Source: Streptomyces halobius
GTDB taxonomy: Bacteria > Actinomycetota > Actinomycetes > Streptomycetales > Streptomycetaceae
Assembly: GCF_023277745.1 (NCBI RefSeq)
Contig: NZ_CP086322.1
Span: forward strand, 3,348,001-3,412,000
DNA: 64,000 nt
Direction: 5' to 3'
Below the pieces are notes generated by a model. The model searched no databases, was not told the origin of the DNA, and worked only from the letters and a program-made list of their open reading frames with translations. This document shows, piece by piece, positions 34,056 through 41,848 of the stretch (position 1 is the first letter of the stretch; the number at the start of each line of letters is the position of its first letter). The position numbers and the translations under genes are program-made.

Positions 34056-35752
34056 AACCCGGCCGGCTCCGTGTAAGCCCCCCACTCGTCCCGCAGCGCC
34101 CCACAGATCTCCCCGAGCGTCGCCTCCGCCCGGACGGCCTCCAGCATCGGCTCGATCATGTTGCCGCCATTGCGGGCGGCGGCCAGCAAGCCGTCCAGCG
34201 CGGCGCGCACCCGGGCGTCGTCACGGGCCGCCCTACGGTCCGCGAGCACCCGTACCTGCTCCCGCTCGACCTCGTGGCTGACCCGGAGGATCTCCAGGTC
34301 ACCGGTGACCGAACCGTGGTGGCAGTTGACCCCGACGACCTTCTTCTCGCCCTTCTCCAGCGCCTGCTGGTACCGGAAGGCGGACTCGGCGATCTCGCCG
34401 GTGAACCAGCCGTCCTCGATACCGCGCAGAATCCCGGAGGTCATCGGCCCGATCGGGTGCCGGCCGTCCGGCACCGCGCGTGCCCCGCGCTCCCTTATCC
34501 GGTCGAAGATCTTCTCGGCGTCCGCCTCGATCCGGTCGGTCAGCGCCTCGATGAACCACGAACCGCCCAGCGGGTCCGCGACGTTGGCGACGCCGGTCTC
34601 CTCCATCAGCACCTGCTGCGTACGGAGCGCGATCTCGGCGGCCTGCTCGCTGGGCAGTGCCAGGGTCTCGTCCAGGGCGTTGGTGTGCAGCGAGTTGGTG
34701 CCGCCGAGCACCGCGGCCAGCGCCTCCACGGCGGTCCGTACGACGTTGTTGTACGGCTGCTGAGCGGTCAGTGAGACACCGGCGGTCTGCGTGTGGAACC
34801 GCAGCCACTGCGCCTTCTCGCTCGTCGCGCCGTAGACGTCCCGCAGCCAGCGGGCCCAGATCCTGCGCGCGGCACGGAACTTGGCGATCTCCTCGAAGAA
34901 GTCGAGATGCGCGTCGAAGAAGAAGGACAGACCCGGGGCGAAGGTGTTGACGTCCAGCCCACGGGACAGGCCCAGTTCGACGTATCCGAAGCCGTCGGCG
35001 AGCGTGTACGCCAGCTCCTGCGCGGCCGTCGCCCCCGCCTCGCGGATGTGGTATCCGGACACCGAGAGCGGCTTGTACGCGGGGATGCCCTTGGCGCAGT
35101 GCTCCATGAGGTCGCCGATCAGCCGCAGATGCGGCTCCGGCTGGAACAGCCACTCCTTCTGGGCGATGTACTCCTTGAAGATGTCCGTCTGGAGTGTGCC
35201 GTTGAGGACACGGGGGTCGATGCCCTGCCGCTCGGCGGCGACGAGATACATGCAGAAGACGGGTACGGCGGGCCCGCTGATCGTCATCGAGGTCGTGACA
35301 TCACCCAGCGGGATGTCCTTGAACAGGACCTCCATGTCGGCGGCGGAGTCGATGGCGACGCCGCAGTGGCCGACCTCGCCGAGCGAGCGCGGGTCGTCGG
35401 AGTCCCGCCCCATCAGCGTCGGCATGTCGAACGCGACGGACAGCCCGCCGCCGCCCGCCTTCAGGATCATCTTGTAGCGCTCGTTGGTCTGCTCGGCGTT
35501 GCCGAACCCGGCGAACTGGCGGATGGTCCAGGTGCGGCCGCGGTAGCCGGTGGGGTAGAGGCCGCGCGTGAAGGGGTATTCGCCCGGCCACCCGATCCGC
35601 TCGAACCCCTCGACGGAGTCGCCGGGGCGGGGCCCGTACACCGGGTCGACGGGATCACCCGACAGGGTCGTGAAGTCCGCGTCCCGCTTGCGGGCGGAGT
35701 CGTACCGGGCCTGCCAGCGACGGCGGCCCTCATCGATCGCGTCAGCGTCCAT
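34052..35752 (-). CDS. icmA: Isobutyryl-CoA mutase large subunit
   Basis: A 566-residue catalytic subunit of the coenzyme B12 enzyme that interconverts isobutyryl-CoA and n-butyryl-CoA. It lacks the C-terminal cobalamin-binding domain, as IcmA does; the small subunit icmB is not in this window. The substrate-pocket residues that separate IcmA from methylmalonyl-CoA mutase are present at the expected numbers: Phe80 ([10 protein letters not shown], Tyr in MCM) and Gln198 ([10 protein letters not shown], Arg in MCM). The ATG at 35752 follows GAGG closely. Valine catabolism and supply of butyryl-CoA for polyketides are the known roles. A 24-bp near-palindrome lies directly upstream. Confidence 0.95.
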   Translation of the reverse strand: MDADAIDEGRRRWQARYDSARKRDADFTTLSGDPVDPVYGPRPGDSVEGFERIGWPGEYPFTRGLYPTGYRGRTWTIRQFAGFGNAEQTNERYKMILKAGGGGLSVAFDMPTLMGRDSDDPRSLGEVGHCGVAIDSAADMEVLFKDIPLGDVTTSMTISGPAVPVFCMYLVAAERQGIDPRVLNGTLQTDIFKEYIAQKEWLFQPEPHLRLIGDLMEHCAKGIPAYKPLSVSGYHIREAGATAAQELAYTLADGFGYVELGLSRGLDVNTFAPGLSFFFDAHLDFFEEIAKFRAARRIWARWLRDVYGATSEKAQWLRFHTQTAGVSLTAQQPYNNVVRTAVEALAAVLGGTNSLHTNALDETLALPSEQAAEIALRTQQVLMEETGVANVADPLGGSWFIEALTDRIEADAEKIFDRIRERGARAVPDGRHPIGPMTSGILRGIEDGWFTGEIAESAFRYQQALEKGEKKVVGVNCHHGSVTGDLEILRVSHEVEREQVRVLADRRAARDDARVRAALDGLLAAARNGGNMIEPMLEAVRAEATLGEICGALRDEWGAYTEPAGF

Positions 35753-35759
35753 ACCTCGA

Positions 35760-35783
35760 ATTTACTAGGACGTCCAAGTAAAT
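35760..35783. promoter_or_regulatory. 24-bp near-perfect palindrome before icmA, candidate operator
   Basis: The left half ATTTACTAGGAC and right half GTCCAAGTAAAT are reverse complements except for one position per half. It starts 8 bp upstream of the icmA ATG, so it would overlap the promoter or transcript start. Bound by an unidentified regulator. Confidence 0.6.
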
Positions 35784-35842
35784 GTCGATGGGAAGCCGCC
35801 ACGGACTGACCGTGGCGGTGCGATTACGCCTTGGCGGAGCGG

Positions 35843-36178
35843 CTACGCCTTGGCGGGCGCGGGCGTCGGTGCCTTGGCGAGCAGGGGCTCGACCTCGCGG
35901 ACCACCTTGCGCTCGACCACGAAAGCCGCCGTCGGAATCGTCCCGGCGATCAGCACCCACAGCAGCTTGCCGAACGGCCACTTGGCCTTGGACCCCAGGT
36001 CGAAGGCGACGACGAGGTAGACGATGTAGAGCACGCCGTGGACCTGGGAGACGACGAGGGTCAGGTCCTTGCCCGTGTCGAAGCCGTACTTGGCCACCAT
36101 GCACGCGCAGAGGATGAGGAGCATGACGGCCGTGACATAGGCCATCACCCGGTAGCGGGTCAGCACGCCTTGTTTCAT
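35843..36178 (-). CDS. DUF3817 membrane protein (first copy)
   Basis: A 111-residue integral membrane protein. The ATG at 36178 starts MKQGVLTRYRVMAYVTAVML. Three helices are visible: YRVMAYVTAVMLLILCACMV, VVSQVHGVLYIVYLVVAFDL and LLWVLIAGTIPTAAFVVERK. The QVHGVLYIVYL and KWPFGKL motifs mark DUF3817. The tail is Ala/Pro/Lys-rich. A second DUF3817 gene lies about 0.9 kb away beyond the MarR gene, on the same strand. Function unknown. Confidence 0.85.
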   Translation of the reverse strand: MKQGVLTRYRVMAYVTAVMLLILCACMVAKYGFDTGKDLTLVVSQVHGVLYIVYLVVAFDLGSKAKWPFGKLLWVLIAGTIPTAAFVVERKVVREVEPLLAKAPTPAPAKA

Positions 36179-36203
36179 GGATACGAGCGTAACCGCCCGG
36201 AAG

Positions 36204-36290
36204 ATTCCCGCGGACGCGGGGCACACGCGACCACCCGGCAGCGGGTGAGCACTCTGGATGGGCCATCCCCGCACACGCGGGGCACAAGCG
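36204..36290. CRISPR. Two-repeat CRISPR-like relic (type I-E repeat style)
   Basis: ATTCCCGCGGACGCGGGG...CACGCG at 36204-36229 and ATCCCCGCACACGCGGGG...CAAGCG at 36265-36290 match at 22 of 26 positions. Both have the CCCCGCnnnCGCGGGG hairpin core of actinobacterial type I-E repeats. Their spacing is 61 bp, the exact repeat-plus-spacer period of type I-E arrays. Translating the minus strand gives the VPRVRGN and CPACAGM peptides that spurious ORFs over I-E arrays typically show. No cas gene is nearby, so this is a degenerate mini-array or an orphan relic with one spacer. Confidence 0.5.
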
Positions 36291-36321
36291 CGCTGACCCG
36301 CAGGAATCGTAAGCCCGGCCC

Positions 36322-36834
36322 TCAGCCCCGGTCCTCGAAATCGCCCGCCGCCACCCGCAGCGGCCGCAGCATCGCGAAGATCTCCCCGCACTCCTCGGCG
36401 TCGTACGCCCCGAGCCCGAAGTCCATCGCCATCAGGTCGCGGGTGGCCGCGTCACACACCTCACGCCCCTTGTCGGTGATGGAGGCCAGCGTCCCGCGCC
36501 CGTCGTTGGGGTTCGGCCGCTTGGCCACCAGACCGGACCTGACCAGCCGGTCCACCGTGTTGGTCACCGAGGTCGGATGCACCATCAACCGCTCGCCGAT
36601 CTTCGACATCGGCAGCTCACCGGCCTTGGAGAAGGTCAGCAGCACCAGCGCCTCGTAGCGCGCGAAGGTCAGCCCGTACGGCTTGACCACCGCGTCCACC
36701 TCGGCCAGCAGGATCTGGTGGGCCCGCATGATCGAGGTGATCGCGGCCATGGAGGGCACGGCGCCCCATCTCTGCCGCCACAGTTCGTCGGCGCGGGAGA
36801 TGGGATCGAAAGCAAGGCTGAGCGGCTTCGGCAC
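36322..36834 (-). CDS. MarR-family transcriptional regulator
   Basis: A 170-residue winged-helix regulator. The GTG at 36834 starts MPKPLSLAFDPISRADELWR; the GGAGG only 1 nt before it is too close to work well, so the start is likely but not certain. The MarR core is seen from MAAITSIMRAHQILLAEVDA, through the recognition helix region LPMSKIGERLMVHPTSVTNT and VDRLVRSGLVAKRPNPNDGR (wing), to KGREVCDAATRDLMAMDFGL. It lies between two DUF3817 membrane-protein genes on the same strand, which makes them its likely targets or partners. Confidence 0.9.
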   Translation of the reverse strand: MPKPLSLAFDPISRADELWRQRWGAVPSMAAITSIMRAHQILLAEVDAVVKPYGLTFARYEALVLLTFSKAGELPMSKIGERLMVHPTSVTNTVDRLVRSGLVAKRPNPNDGRGTLASITDKGREVCDAATRDLMAMDFGLGAYDAEECGEIFAMLRPLRVAAGDFEDRG

Positions 36835-36940
36835 GCCTCCGACACTACCCGTCGGTCATATCGTGGTCAGCCGCGTCTCAGGTTCCGGGCGCGAAAGCGG
36901 GGCCGGGGGCTGCCCGGGGTGCCGCCTGCGCCTCCGGCGC

Positions 36941-36966
36941 CGCTGCCGCACAGCCCCGCGGCAGCG
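36941..36966 (-). terminator. Hairpin downstream of the second DUF3817 gene
   Basis: Perfect 9-bp arms CGCTGCCGC (36941-36949) and GCGGCAGCG (36958-36966) with an 8-nt loop, 125 bp past the DUF3817 stop on the minus strand. A second small palindrome (CCCCCAC/GTGGGGG) is nearby around 36993-37016. The rest of the 36835-37090 gap shows nothing recognisable. Confidence 0.45.
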
Positions 36967-37090
36967 GAACACAGCCCGCAGCGTGGCAGGTACCCCCACG
37001 CCCTTCAGGCAGTGGGGGAGCAACGGCGGGACAGCCGAGGATGCCGGCTCAGGCCGAGCGCAGCGGACTGCCGGCAACGGCGAGCGCCCA

Positions 37091-37441
37091 TCACGCGTGA
37101 ATGGTCCCCTCTCGGCGTGCACGGGCCGCGATCACCCCGGCCTCCTCCTCGCGCTTGAGGACGCGGTCCCCGTACAACCCCCCGAAGGGCAGGATCGCGA
37201 GCACGAAGAAGAAGGCGACGCGCTTGAAGGACCACTTGGTGCGGTTCCACACGTCCAGCAGCAGCACCACGTACGTGATGAACAGCAGGCCGTGGATCAT
37301 GCCGAGCGGCATCACCAGGGAGTCGTAGTCGAAGGCGATCCGGAAACCTGTGCCGAAGATCAGCAGCGCCGGAAAGGAGAGCGCCTCCGGAATGGATGCC
37401 AGGCGCAGTCGGTGCAGGGCGGCAGCGGTCTTGATGTCCAC
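37091..37441 (-). CDS. DUF3817 membrane protein (second copy)
   Basis: A 116-residue membrane protein paralogous to the one at 35843-36178. The GTG at 37441 starts VDIKTAAALHRLRLASIPEA; in-frame sequence further upstream is not family sequence. Helices: ALSFPALLIFGTGFRIAF, MPLGMIHGLLFITYVVLLLD and VAFFFVLAILPFGGLYGDRV. The MIHGLLFITYVVL motif corresponds to QVHGVLYIVYL of the other copy. It is divergent from the AIM24 operon across a 219-bp region. Function unknown. Confidence 0.85.
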   Translation of the reverse strand: MDIKTAAALHRLRLASIPEALSFPALLIFGTGFRIAFDYDSLVMPLGMIHGLLFITYVVLLLDVWNRTKWSFKRVAFFFVLAILPFGGLYGDRVLKREEEAGVIAARARREGTIHA

Positions 37442-37660
37442 GGGAACCTCGTTCGGACGGCTTTGGGAGGCGGCAAGGTGCTTGTGCGCGCCTTTGTGCA
37501 AGAGTTCACAAGCTGTGCCCCATTGTTACAGCCGCCCCGACGATCACCGCGCCGGGGGCGGGTCAGGGGGCGGCGTCGGCGGTGCCTCAGGGAAAAGCCC
37601 GGGTCGGGTCAGGGGCAAGGAACCTGCACCGCGCGGCTCCGGCCGACTACCGTCTACCGC

Positions 37661-38299
37661 GTGGCTCAGTTTCGGCTCCAGGGGAGCAAGGTGCTCGCCG
37701 TCGATATGACGGGCGATGCCGTCAAAGCGAAAAACGGTGCGATGGTCGCGTACGACGGCCAGATGTCGTTCAAGAAGATGACCGGGGGCGGCGAGGGCCT
37801 GCGCGGCATGGTCACCCGTCGTCTCACGGGCGAGCAGATGGCCGTGATGGAGGTGAAGGGGCAGGGCACCTGCTATTTCGCCGACCGCGCGAGCGAGATC
37901 AACCTGCTGCGGCTGCAGGGCGAGAAGCTGTACGTCGAGGCCAGCAATCTGCTGTGCACGGACGCGGCGCTGCGCACCGGGACGACGTTCACCGGGCTGC
38001 GCGGCACCTCCCAGGGCAACGGCCTGTTCACCACCACGGTCGAGGGCCAGGGGCAGGCCGCGATCACCTCCGACGGCCCCGCGGTGGTCCTGCGGGTCAC
38101 CAAGGAGTCCCCGCTCCAGGTCGACCCGGGTGCCTATGTCGCGCACACCGGCGACCTCAAGCAGCACTTCCAGTCCGGGGTCAATTTCCGCACGTTCATG
38201 GGCGAGGGCTCCGGGGAGGCGTTCCAGATCCGGTTCGAGGGCGAGGGCCTGGTGTACGTCCAGCCCAGCGAGCGCAACACCGTGGGCGGTGAGGTCTGA
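37661..38299 (+). CDS. AIM24 family protein, first of three
   Basis: A 212-residue beta-rich AIM24 (TIGR00266-like) protein. The GTG at 37661 starts VAQFRLQGSKVLAVDMTGDA. Family features: AVKAKNGAMVAYDGQMSFKK, GLRGMVTRRLTGEQMAVMEV, GQGTCYFADRASEINLLRL, EKLYVEASNLLCTDAALRTG, NGLFTTTVEGQGQAAITSDG, PLQVDPGAYVAHTGDLK and GSGEAFQIRFEGEGLVYVQP. The stop codon overlaps the next ATG. AIM24 in yeast acts in mitochondrial membrane organisation; the bacterial role is not known. First gene of a coupled three-gene operon. Confidence 0.9.
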   Translation: MAQFRLQGSKVLAVDMTGDAVKAKNGAMVAYDGQMSFKKMTGGGEGLRGMVTRRLTGEQMAVMEVKGQGTCYFADRASEINLLRLQGEKLYVEASNLLCTDAALRTGTTFTGLRGTSQGNGLFTTTVEGQGQAAITSDGPAVVLRVTKESPLQVDPGAYVAHTGDLKQHFQSGVNFRTFMGEGSGEAFQIRFEGEGLVYVQPSERNTVGGEV

Positions 38300-38982
38300 T
38301 GCCGTTCACGGTCCTCAACTCCCGCATGGTGGAGGCCCGGATCGAGCCGGGCCGGCGGATGTTCAGCCAGCGCGGCGCGATGCTCGCCTACCGCGGCGAG
38401 GTCTCCTTCACCCCCAACATCCAGGGCGGCCAGGGCGGCATCGGCTCGATGATCGGGCGGCGGATCGCCGGGGAGGCCACGCCGCTGATGACCATCGAGG
38501 TCCCCCAGGGTCGTGATGACCAGTCAGGCGCCCGCACCGCAACGGTGATGTTCGGGCACGGCGGGCATCATGTCGAGGTCATCGATCTGACGGGTGAGAC
38601 GCTGTATGTCGAGGCCGACCGGCTGCTGGCCTTCGACGGGTCGCTGGAGCAGGGCACGATGTTCATGGGCTCGCAGGGCGGGGTGATGGGCATGGTGCGC
38701 GGTCAGGTCACCGGGCAGGGCCTGTTCACCACCACTCTCAAGGGCCATGGTTCGGCGGCGGTGATGGCCCACGGCGGCGTCATCCAGCTGCCGATCACGC
38801 CCCAGCGCCCGGTCCATGTCGACCCGCAGGCGTATGTCGCGCACCGCGGCGAGGTCCGCAACAGACTGTCCACCGCGCTCGGCTGGCGCGACATGGTCGG
38901 CCGTGGCTCGGGCGAAGCCTTCCAGCTGGAGCTGTCGGGACAGGGCACCGTCTACGTACAGGCGTCGGAGGAAAAACTGTGA
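38299..38982 (+). CDS. AIM24 family protein, second of three
   Basis: A 227-residue AIM24 paralog beginning at the ATG that overlaps the preceding stop (TGATG). MFSQRGAMLAYRGEVSFTP, SMIGRRIAGEATPLMTIEVP, VMFGHGGHHVEVIDLTGETL, YVEADRLLAFDGSLEQGTMF, GLFTTTLKGHGSAAVMAHGG, VDPQAYVAHRGEVRNRL and GSGEAFQLELSGQGTVYVQ align step by step with the first copy, so the two arose by duplication. It ends in a GTGA overlap with the third gene. Cytoplasmic or membrane-associated; no signal peptide is seen. Confidence 0.9.
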   Translation: MPFTVLNSRMVEARIEPGRRMFSQRGAMLAYRGEVSFTPNIQGGQGGIGSMIGRRIAGEATPLMTIEVPQGRDDQSGARTATVMFGHGGHHVEVIDLTGETLYVEADRLLAFDGSLEQGTMFMGSQGGVMGMVRGQVTGQGLFTTTLKGHGSAAVMAHGGVIQLPITPQRPVHVDPQAYVAHRGEVRNRLSTALGWRDMVGRGSGEAFQLELSGQGTVYVQASEEKL

Positions 38983-39752
38983 CCGGTCCCGTCGTCCACG
39001 ACGTCCACACGCTCCCGGCCGATGACAACGTCAATCCCTACGCGTTCGGCGTGGAGCTCAACGGCCAGTGGTTCCTGCAGAAGGGGAAGATGATCGCCTA
39101 CTACGGGCGGATCGACTTCCACGGCATCGGGCACGGCCACCTCGACCGGCTGATCGCCGGTGCATTCCATTCGCCGTTGCACGCGGCGGACTGGGTGGTG
39201 GCCGAGGGCCAGGGCAAGATGCTGCTCGCCGACCGTGCCTTCGATGTGAATTCCTACGATCTGGAGGAGGGCAACCTCACTATTCGCGCGGGCAACTTGC
39301 TCGCCTTTCAGCCATCTCTGTCACTGAAGCAGTCGATCATCCCGGGCTTTCTCACCCTGATCGGCACGGGGAAGTTCGTGGCCGCCTCCAACGGCGAAGT
39401 GGTGTTCGCCGAACCGCCCATCCGGGTCGATCCGCAGGCGCTGGTGGGCTGGGCCGACTGCCCCTCCCCCTGTCACCACTATGACCACCAGTACCTGCGC
39501 GGATTCCTGGGCGGGCTGCGGGCGCACACCGGTATCGGCGGGACCTCGGGCGAGGAGCACCAATTCGAGTTCGTCGGCGCCGGCACGGTCCTGCTGCAGT
39601 CGACGGAGCGGCTGATGCCCGAGCCGGCGACCGGCGCGGTGCCGGACGAGGCGGGGGTGCCGGGCGGGGGCGGTCACGCCCCGCAAAGTGGCTCACAACT
39701 GCCGCAGTTGCCCGGCGGCCTCGGGGGGCTCCAACGTCGCTTCGGGCTGTGA
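38979..39752 (+). CDS. AIM24 family protein, third and most divergent
   Basis: A 257-residue AIM24 paralog starting at GTG 38979, overlapping the preceding stop. It keeps the family outline (GKMIAYYGRIDFHGIGH, AEGQGKMLLADRAFDVNSYD, NLTIRAGNLLAFQPSLSLKQ, PIRVDPQALVGWADCPSP, EHQFEFVGAGTVLLQSTERL) but is more diverged. It adds a His/Cys-containing segment DCPSPCHHYDHQYL that could bind metal, and a Gly/Gln-rich C-terminal tail. The strict coupling of three paralogs suggests that the products form one hetero-oligomer; this is inference. Confidence 0.85.
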   Translation: MTGPVVHDVHTLPADDNVNPYAFGVELNGQWFLQKGKMIAYYGRIDFHGIGHGHLDRLIAGAFHSPLHAADWVVAEGQGKMLLADRAFDVNSYDLEEGNLTIRAGNLLAFQPSLSLKQSIIPGFLTLIGTGKFVAASNGEVVFAEPPIRVDPQALVGWADCPSPCHHYDHQYLRGFLGGLRAHTGIGGTSGEEHQFEFVGAGTVLLQSTERLMPEPATGAVPDEAGVPGGGGHAPQSGSQLPQLPGGLGGLQRRFGL

Positions 39753-39861
39753 GCGATACTCTGCGCACGGTGACCTCGAACGTCTGACCAACACCCGGAA
39801 CCGATGCCCGGCCGAGGTCCGCCGCCGCCCTCGCGATTAATTCATATTTCAACTTTACGGG

Positions 39862-39867
39862 TAGACT
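39862..39867 (+). promoter_or_regulatory. -10 element suggesting a leaderless absC transcript
   Basis: TAGACT at 39862-39867 lies 6 bp before the ATG at 39874 in an AT-rich stretch (TTCATATTTCAACTTTACG). No Shine-Dalgarno is present between it and the start codon, so transcription probably begins at or next to the A of the ATG. A clear -35 was not identified. Confidence 0.45.
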
Positions 39868-39873
39868 TCATCC

Positions 39874-40350
39874 ATGACGACCGACAGCGACACCCCCTGG
39901 CTGACCGACCAGGAGCAGCGTGCCTGGCGCACTCATCTGGACGTCAGCAGGCTGCTGATGCACCGGCTGGAGCGCGATCTCCAGCCGTTCGGGCTCACCA
40001 ACAACGACTACGAGATCCTGGTCAACCTCTCCGAGGCCGAGGACCGCCGGATGCGGATGAGCGACCTGGCGACCAGCACCCTGCAGTCCAAGAGCCGTCT
40101 CTCGCACCAGATCACCCGCATGGAGAACGCCGGTCTCGTCCGCCGCGAAAGCTGCGAGTCGGACCGCCGCGGTCTGTACGCCGTCCTGACCGACGAGGGC
40201 TGGGACACCATGCGCCGGGTCGCCCCGCACCATGTCGAGTCGGTACGCAAGCACTTCATCGACCTCTTCACCGCGGAGGACCTGGAGGCGCTCCGTACCG
40301 CGCTGATCCCTGTGGCCGAACACCTCAGGGCAACGCGCGACAGCCTCTGA
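39874..40350 (+). CDS. absC: MarR-family regulator, AbsC-like
   Basis: A 158-residue MarR protein starting MTTDSDTPWLTDQEQRAWRT. Core elements: LLMHRLERDLQPFGLTNNDY, RRMRMSDLATSTLQSKSRLS (helix-turn-helix), HQITRMENAGLVRRESCESD, then the wing and HHVESVRKHFIDLFTAEDLE. In S. coelicolor the MarR gene at this position, between AIM24-type genes and a two-component pair, is absC (SCO5405), a pleiotropic regulator tied to zinc and antibiotic production. The symbol is assigned from remembered synteny and family, not from a search. It appears leaderless. Confidence 0.65.
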   Translation: MTTDSDTPWLTDQEQRAWRTHLDVSRLLMHRLERDLQPFGLTNNDYEILVNLSEAEDRRMRMSDLATSTLQSKSRLSHQITRMENAGLVRRESCESDRRGLYAVLTDEGWDTMRRVAPHHVESVRKHFIDLFTAEDLEALRTALIPVAEHLRATRDSL

Positions 40351-40357
40351 CGGCCCG

Positions 40358-40384
40358 CCGCGGCCCCGGGCGCGGGGGCCGCGG
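40358..40384. terminator. Hairpin terminator between convergent absC and kinase genes
   Basis: Perfect 10-bp arms CCGCGGCCCC (40358-40367) and GGGGCCGCGG (40375-40384) with a 7-nt loop, in the 79-bp gap between two 3' ends. Confidence 0.65.
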
Positions 40385-40429
40385 CATCCGACGCTCCCCG
40401 AGACTCCGTCCGGGCCCCCTCGCCGCCGC

Positions 40430-41848
40430 TCAGCCGCCCGCCAGCGGCAGCCGCAGCTCGAACACCGACCCCTCCCGTACGGCCAGCGAGCCACCGTGCC
40501 GCATCGCGACATCCCGCGCGATGGCCAGCCCGAGCCCGGCCCCGCCGTCGTCCCGCGCCCGCGCGTCGTCGAGCCGGACGAACCGCTCGAAGATCCGCTC
40601 CCGGTCCGCCTCCGGCACACCCGGCCCGTCGTCGTCGACCCGCAGCACCGCCCAGGCCCCGTCGCGCACCACCTCGACCCGCACCGACGCCTCGGCATGC
40701 CGCTGCGCGTTGTCCAGCAGATTCCCCAGGACCCGCGCCAACTGGCTCCGGGATCCCGCCACTTCCCCGCTCGTCAGCGGCCCCACCCGCACCGGAATCC
40801 GGTCGGTGACCCGCTGCGACGTCTCCTCGCGGACCAGCGCCGCCAGATCGATCCGGGTGTCCGAGGGCCGCTCCCCCGCGTCCAGCCGGGCCAGCAGCAG
40901 CAGATCCGCGGCCAGCCGCTGCAGCCGTACGGTGTCCTCCACGGCGCCCGGCACATCCAGCAACTCCGGGTGTGCCGCGGCCACTTCCAGCTGGGTGCGC
41001 AGGCTCGCGATCGGGCTGCGCAGCTCGTGCGAGGCATCCGCGACGAACCGCCGCTGCCGCTCCACGGACGTCTCCAGGGCCGCCAGCGTCTCGTTCGTCG
41101 TCCGCGCCAGCCGGCCGATCTCGTCCTGCGAGCTCGGCACCGGCACCCGCCGGCTCAGGTCCGTACTGGCGGTGATCGCGGCCATCTCGGACCGGATCCC
41201 CTCCACCGGGCGCAGCGCCCGCCGGGTCACCAGCCACGTCACCCCGGCCACCACCAGGAGCAGCAGCGGCAGCCCGATCAGCATGGCGTCGCGCACCGTG
41301 GCGACGGCGTCCTGTTGCGGTGCCAGCGCGGCGCCCGCCTGTACGGTGGCCTTCGCCCCGCGGGTGTCCTTGGCCTCGACGGACGCGAACCGGTAGTCGG
41401 CCTCCTTGCCGTCGACGGTGGCGGTCCCGTCCCGGTGGTGCACCTCGTCATCGACCTCACCGGGCCTCAGCCTGGTCTCGTCGTCATCGTCGTCGTCATC
41501 GTCCGACGGTCCCGGTGGGGTGCCCGCCGGCTTGCCCACCGCGCCGACGGGCTTGCCGTCGATGGCACGTACGTCGTCGCCGGCCGCGAGCACCCGCCCG
41601 TTCCCGCCGACGACGACCACCGGATGGTCTTCGCCGTCGGGCAGGTCCAGCTTGTCGTACGCCGTGCCCGTCGCGATCTGCGAGGCGACGTCGCGCGCCT
41701 TGACCTCGGCCTCCAGCTCCGCCTGCTTGTGAAGGTTCGAGCGCAGCACCAGCAGCAGCGCCGTGGCGGCCGCGACCAGGGCCAGCGCCACCACCAGCGT
41801 CGCCCCGGCCGACGCTCTGGCGCGTACCGAGCCCAGCACCCTATTCAC
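40430..41848 (-). CDS. Sensor histidine kinase with poly-Asp sensor loop
   Basis: A 472-residue membrane kinase. The ATG at 41848 overlaps the regulator gene by 8 bp, so the pair is coupled. Helix 1 is GATLVVALALVAAATALLLV (about 14-33). The extracytoplasmic domain (about 40-185) contains eight consecutive Asp residues (PSDDDDDDDDETR, about 115-122) and further acidic stretches. Helix 2 is LIGLPLLLLVVAGVTWLVTR. HAMP and H-box follow (RRFVADASHELRSPIASLRT), then VLGNLLDNAQRHAE (N box), DDDGPGVPEADRERIFERF (G1) and GGAGLGLAIARDVA (G2). An acidic sensor loop suggests cation or cationic-peptide sensing, as an inference. Confidence 0.95.
   Translation of the reverse strand: MNRVLGSVRARASAGATLVVALALVAAATALLLVLRSNLHKQAELEAEVKARDVASQIATGTAYDKLDLPDGEDHPVVVVGGNGRVLAAGDDVRAIDGKPVGAVGKPAGTPPGPSDDDDDDDDETRLRPGEVDDEVHHRDGTATVDGKEADYRFASVEAKDTRGAKATVQAGAALAPQQDAVATVRDAMLIGLPLLLLVVAGVTWLVTRRALRPVEGIRSEMAAITASTDLSRRVPVPSSQDEIGRLARTTNETLAALETSVERQRRFVADASHELRSPIASLRTQLEVAAAHPELLDVPGAVEDTVRLQRLAADLLLLARLDAGERPSDTRIDLAALVREETSQRVTDRIPVRVGPLTSGEVAGSRSQLARVLGNLLDNAQRHAEASVRVEVVRDGAWAVLRVDDDGPGVPEADRERIFERFVRLDDARARDDGGAGLGLAIARDVAMRHGGSLAVREGSVFELRLPLAGG

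Noticed and set aside
34052..35752. Methylmalonyl-CoA mutase large subunit
   Set aside because: Phe80 and Gln198 replace the Tyr and Arg of MCM, and the cobalamin domain is absent.
35760..35783. A third CRISPR repeat or an insertion-sequence end
   Set aside because: AT-rich palindrome with no GC hairpin core and no second copy; better explained as an operator.
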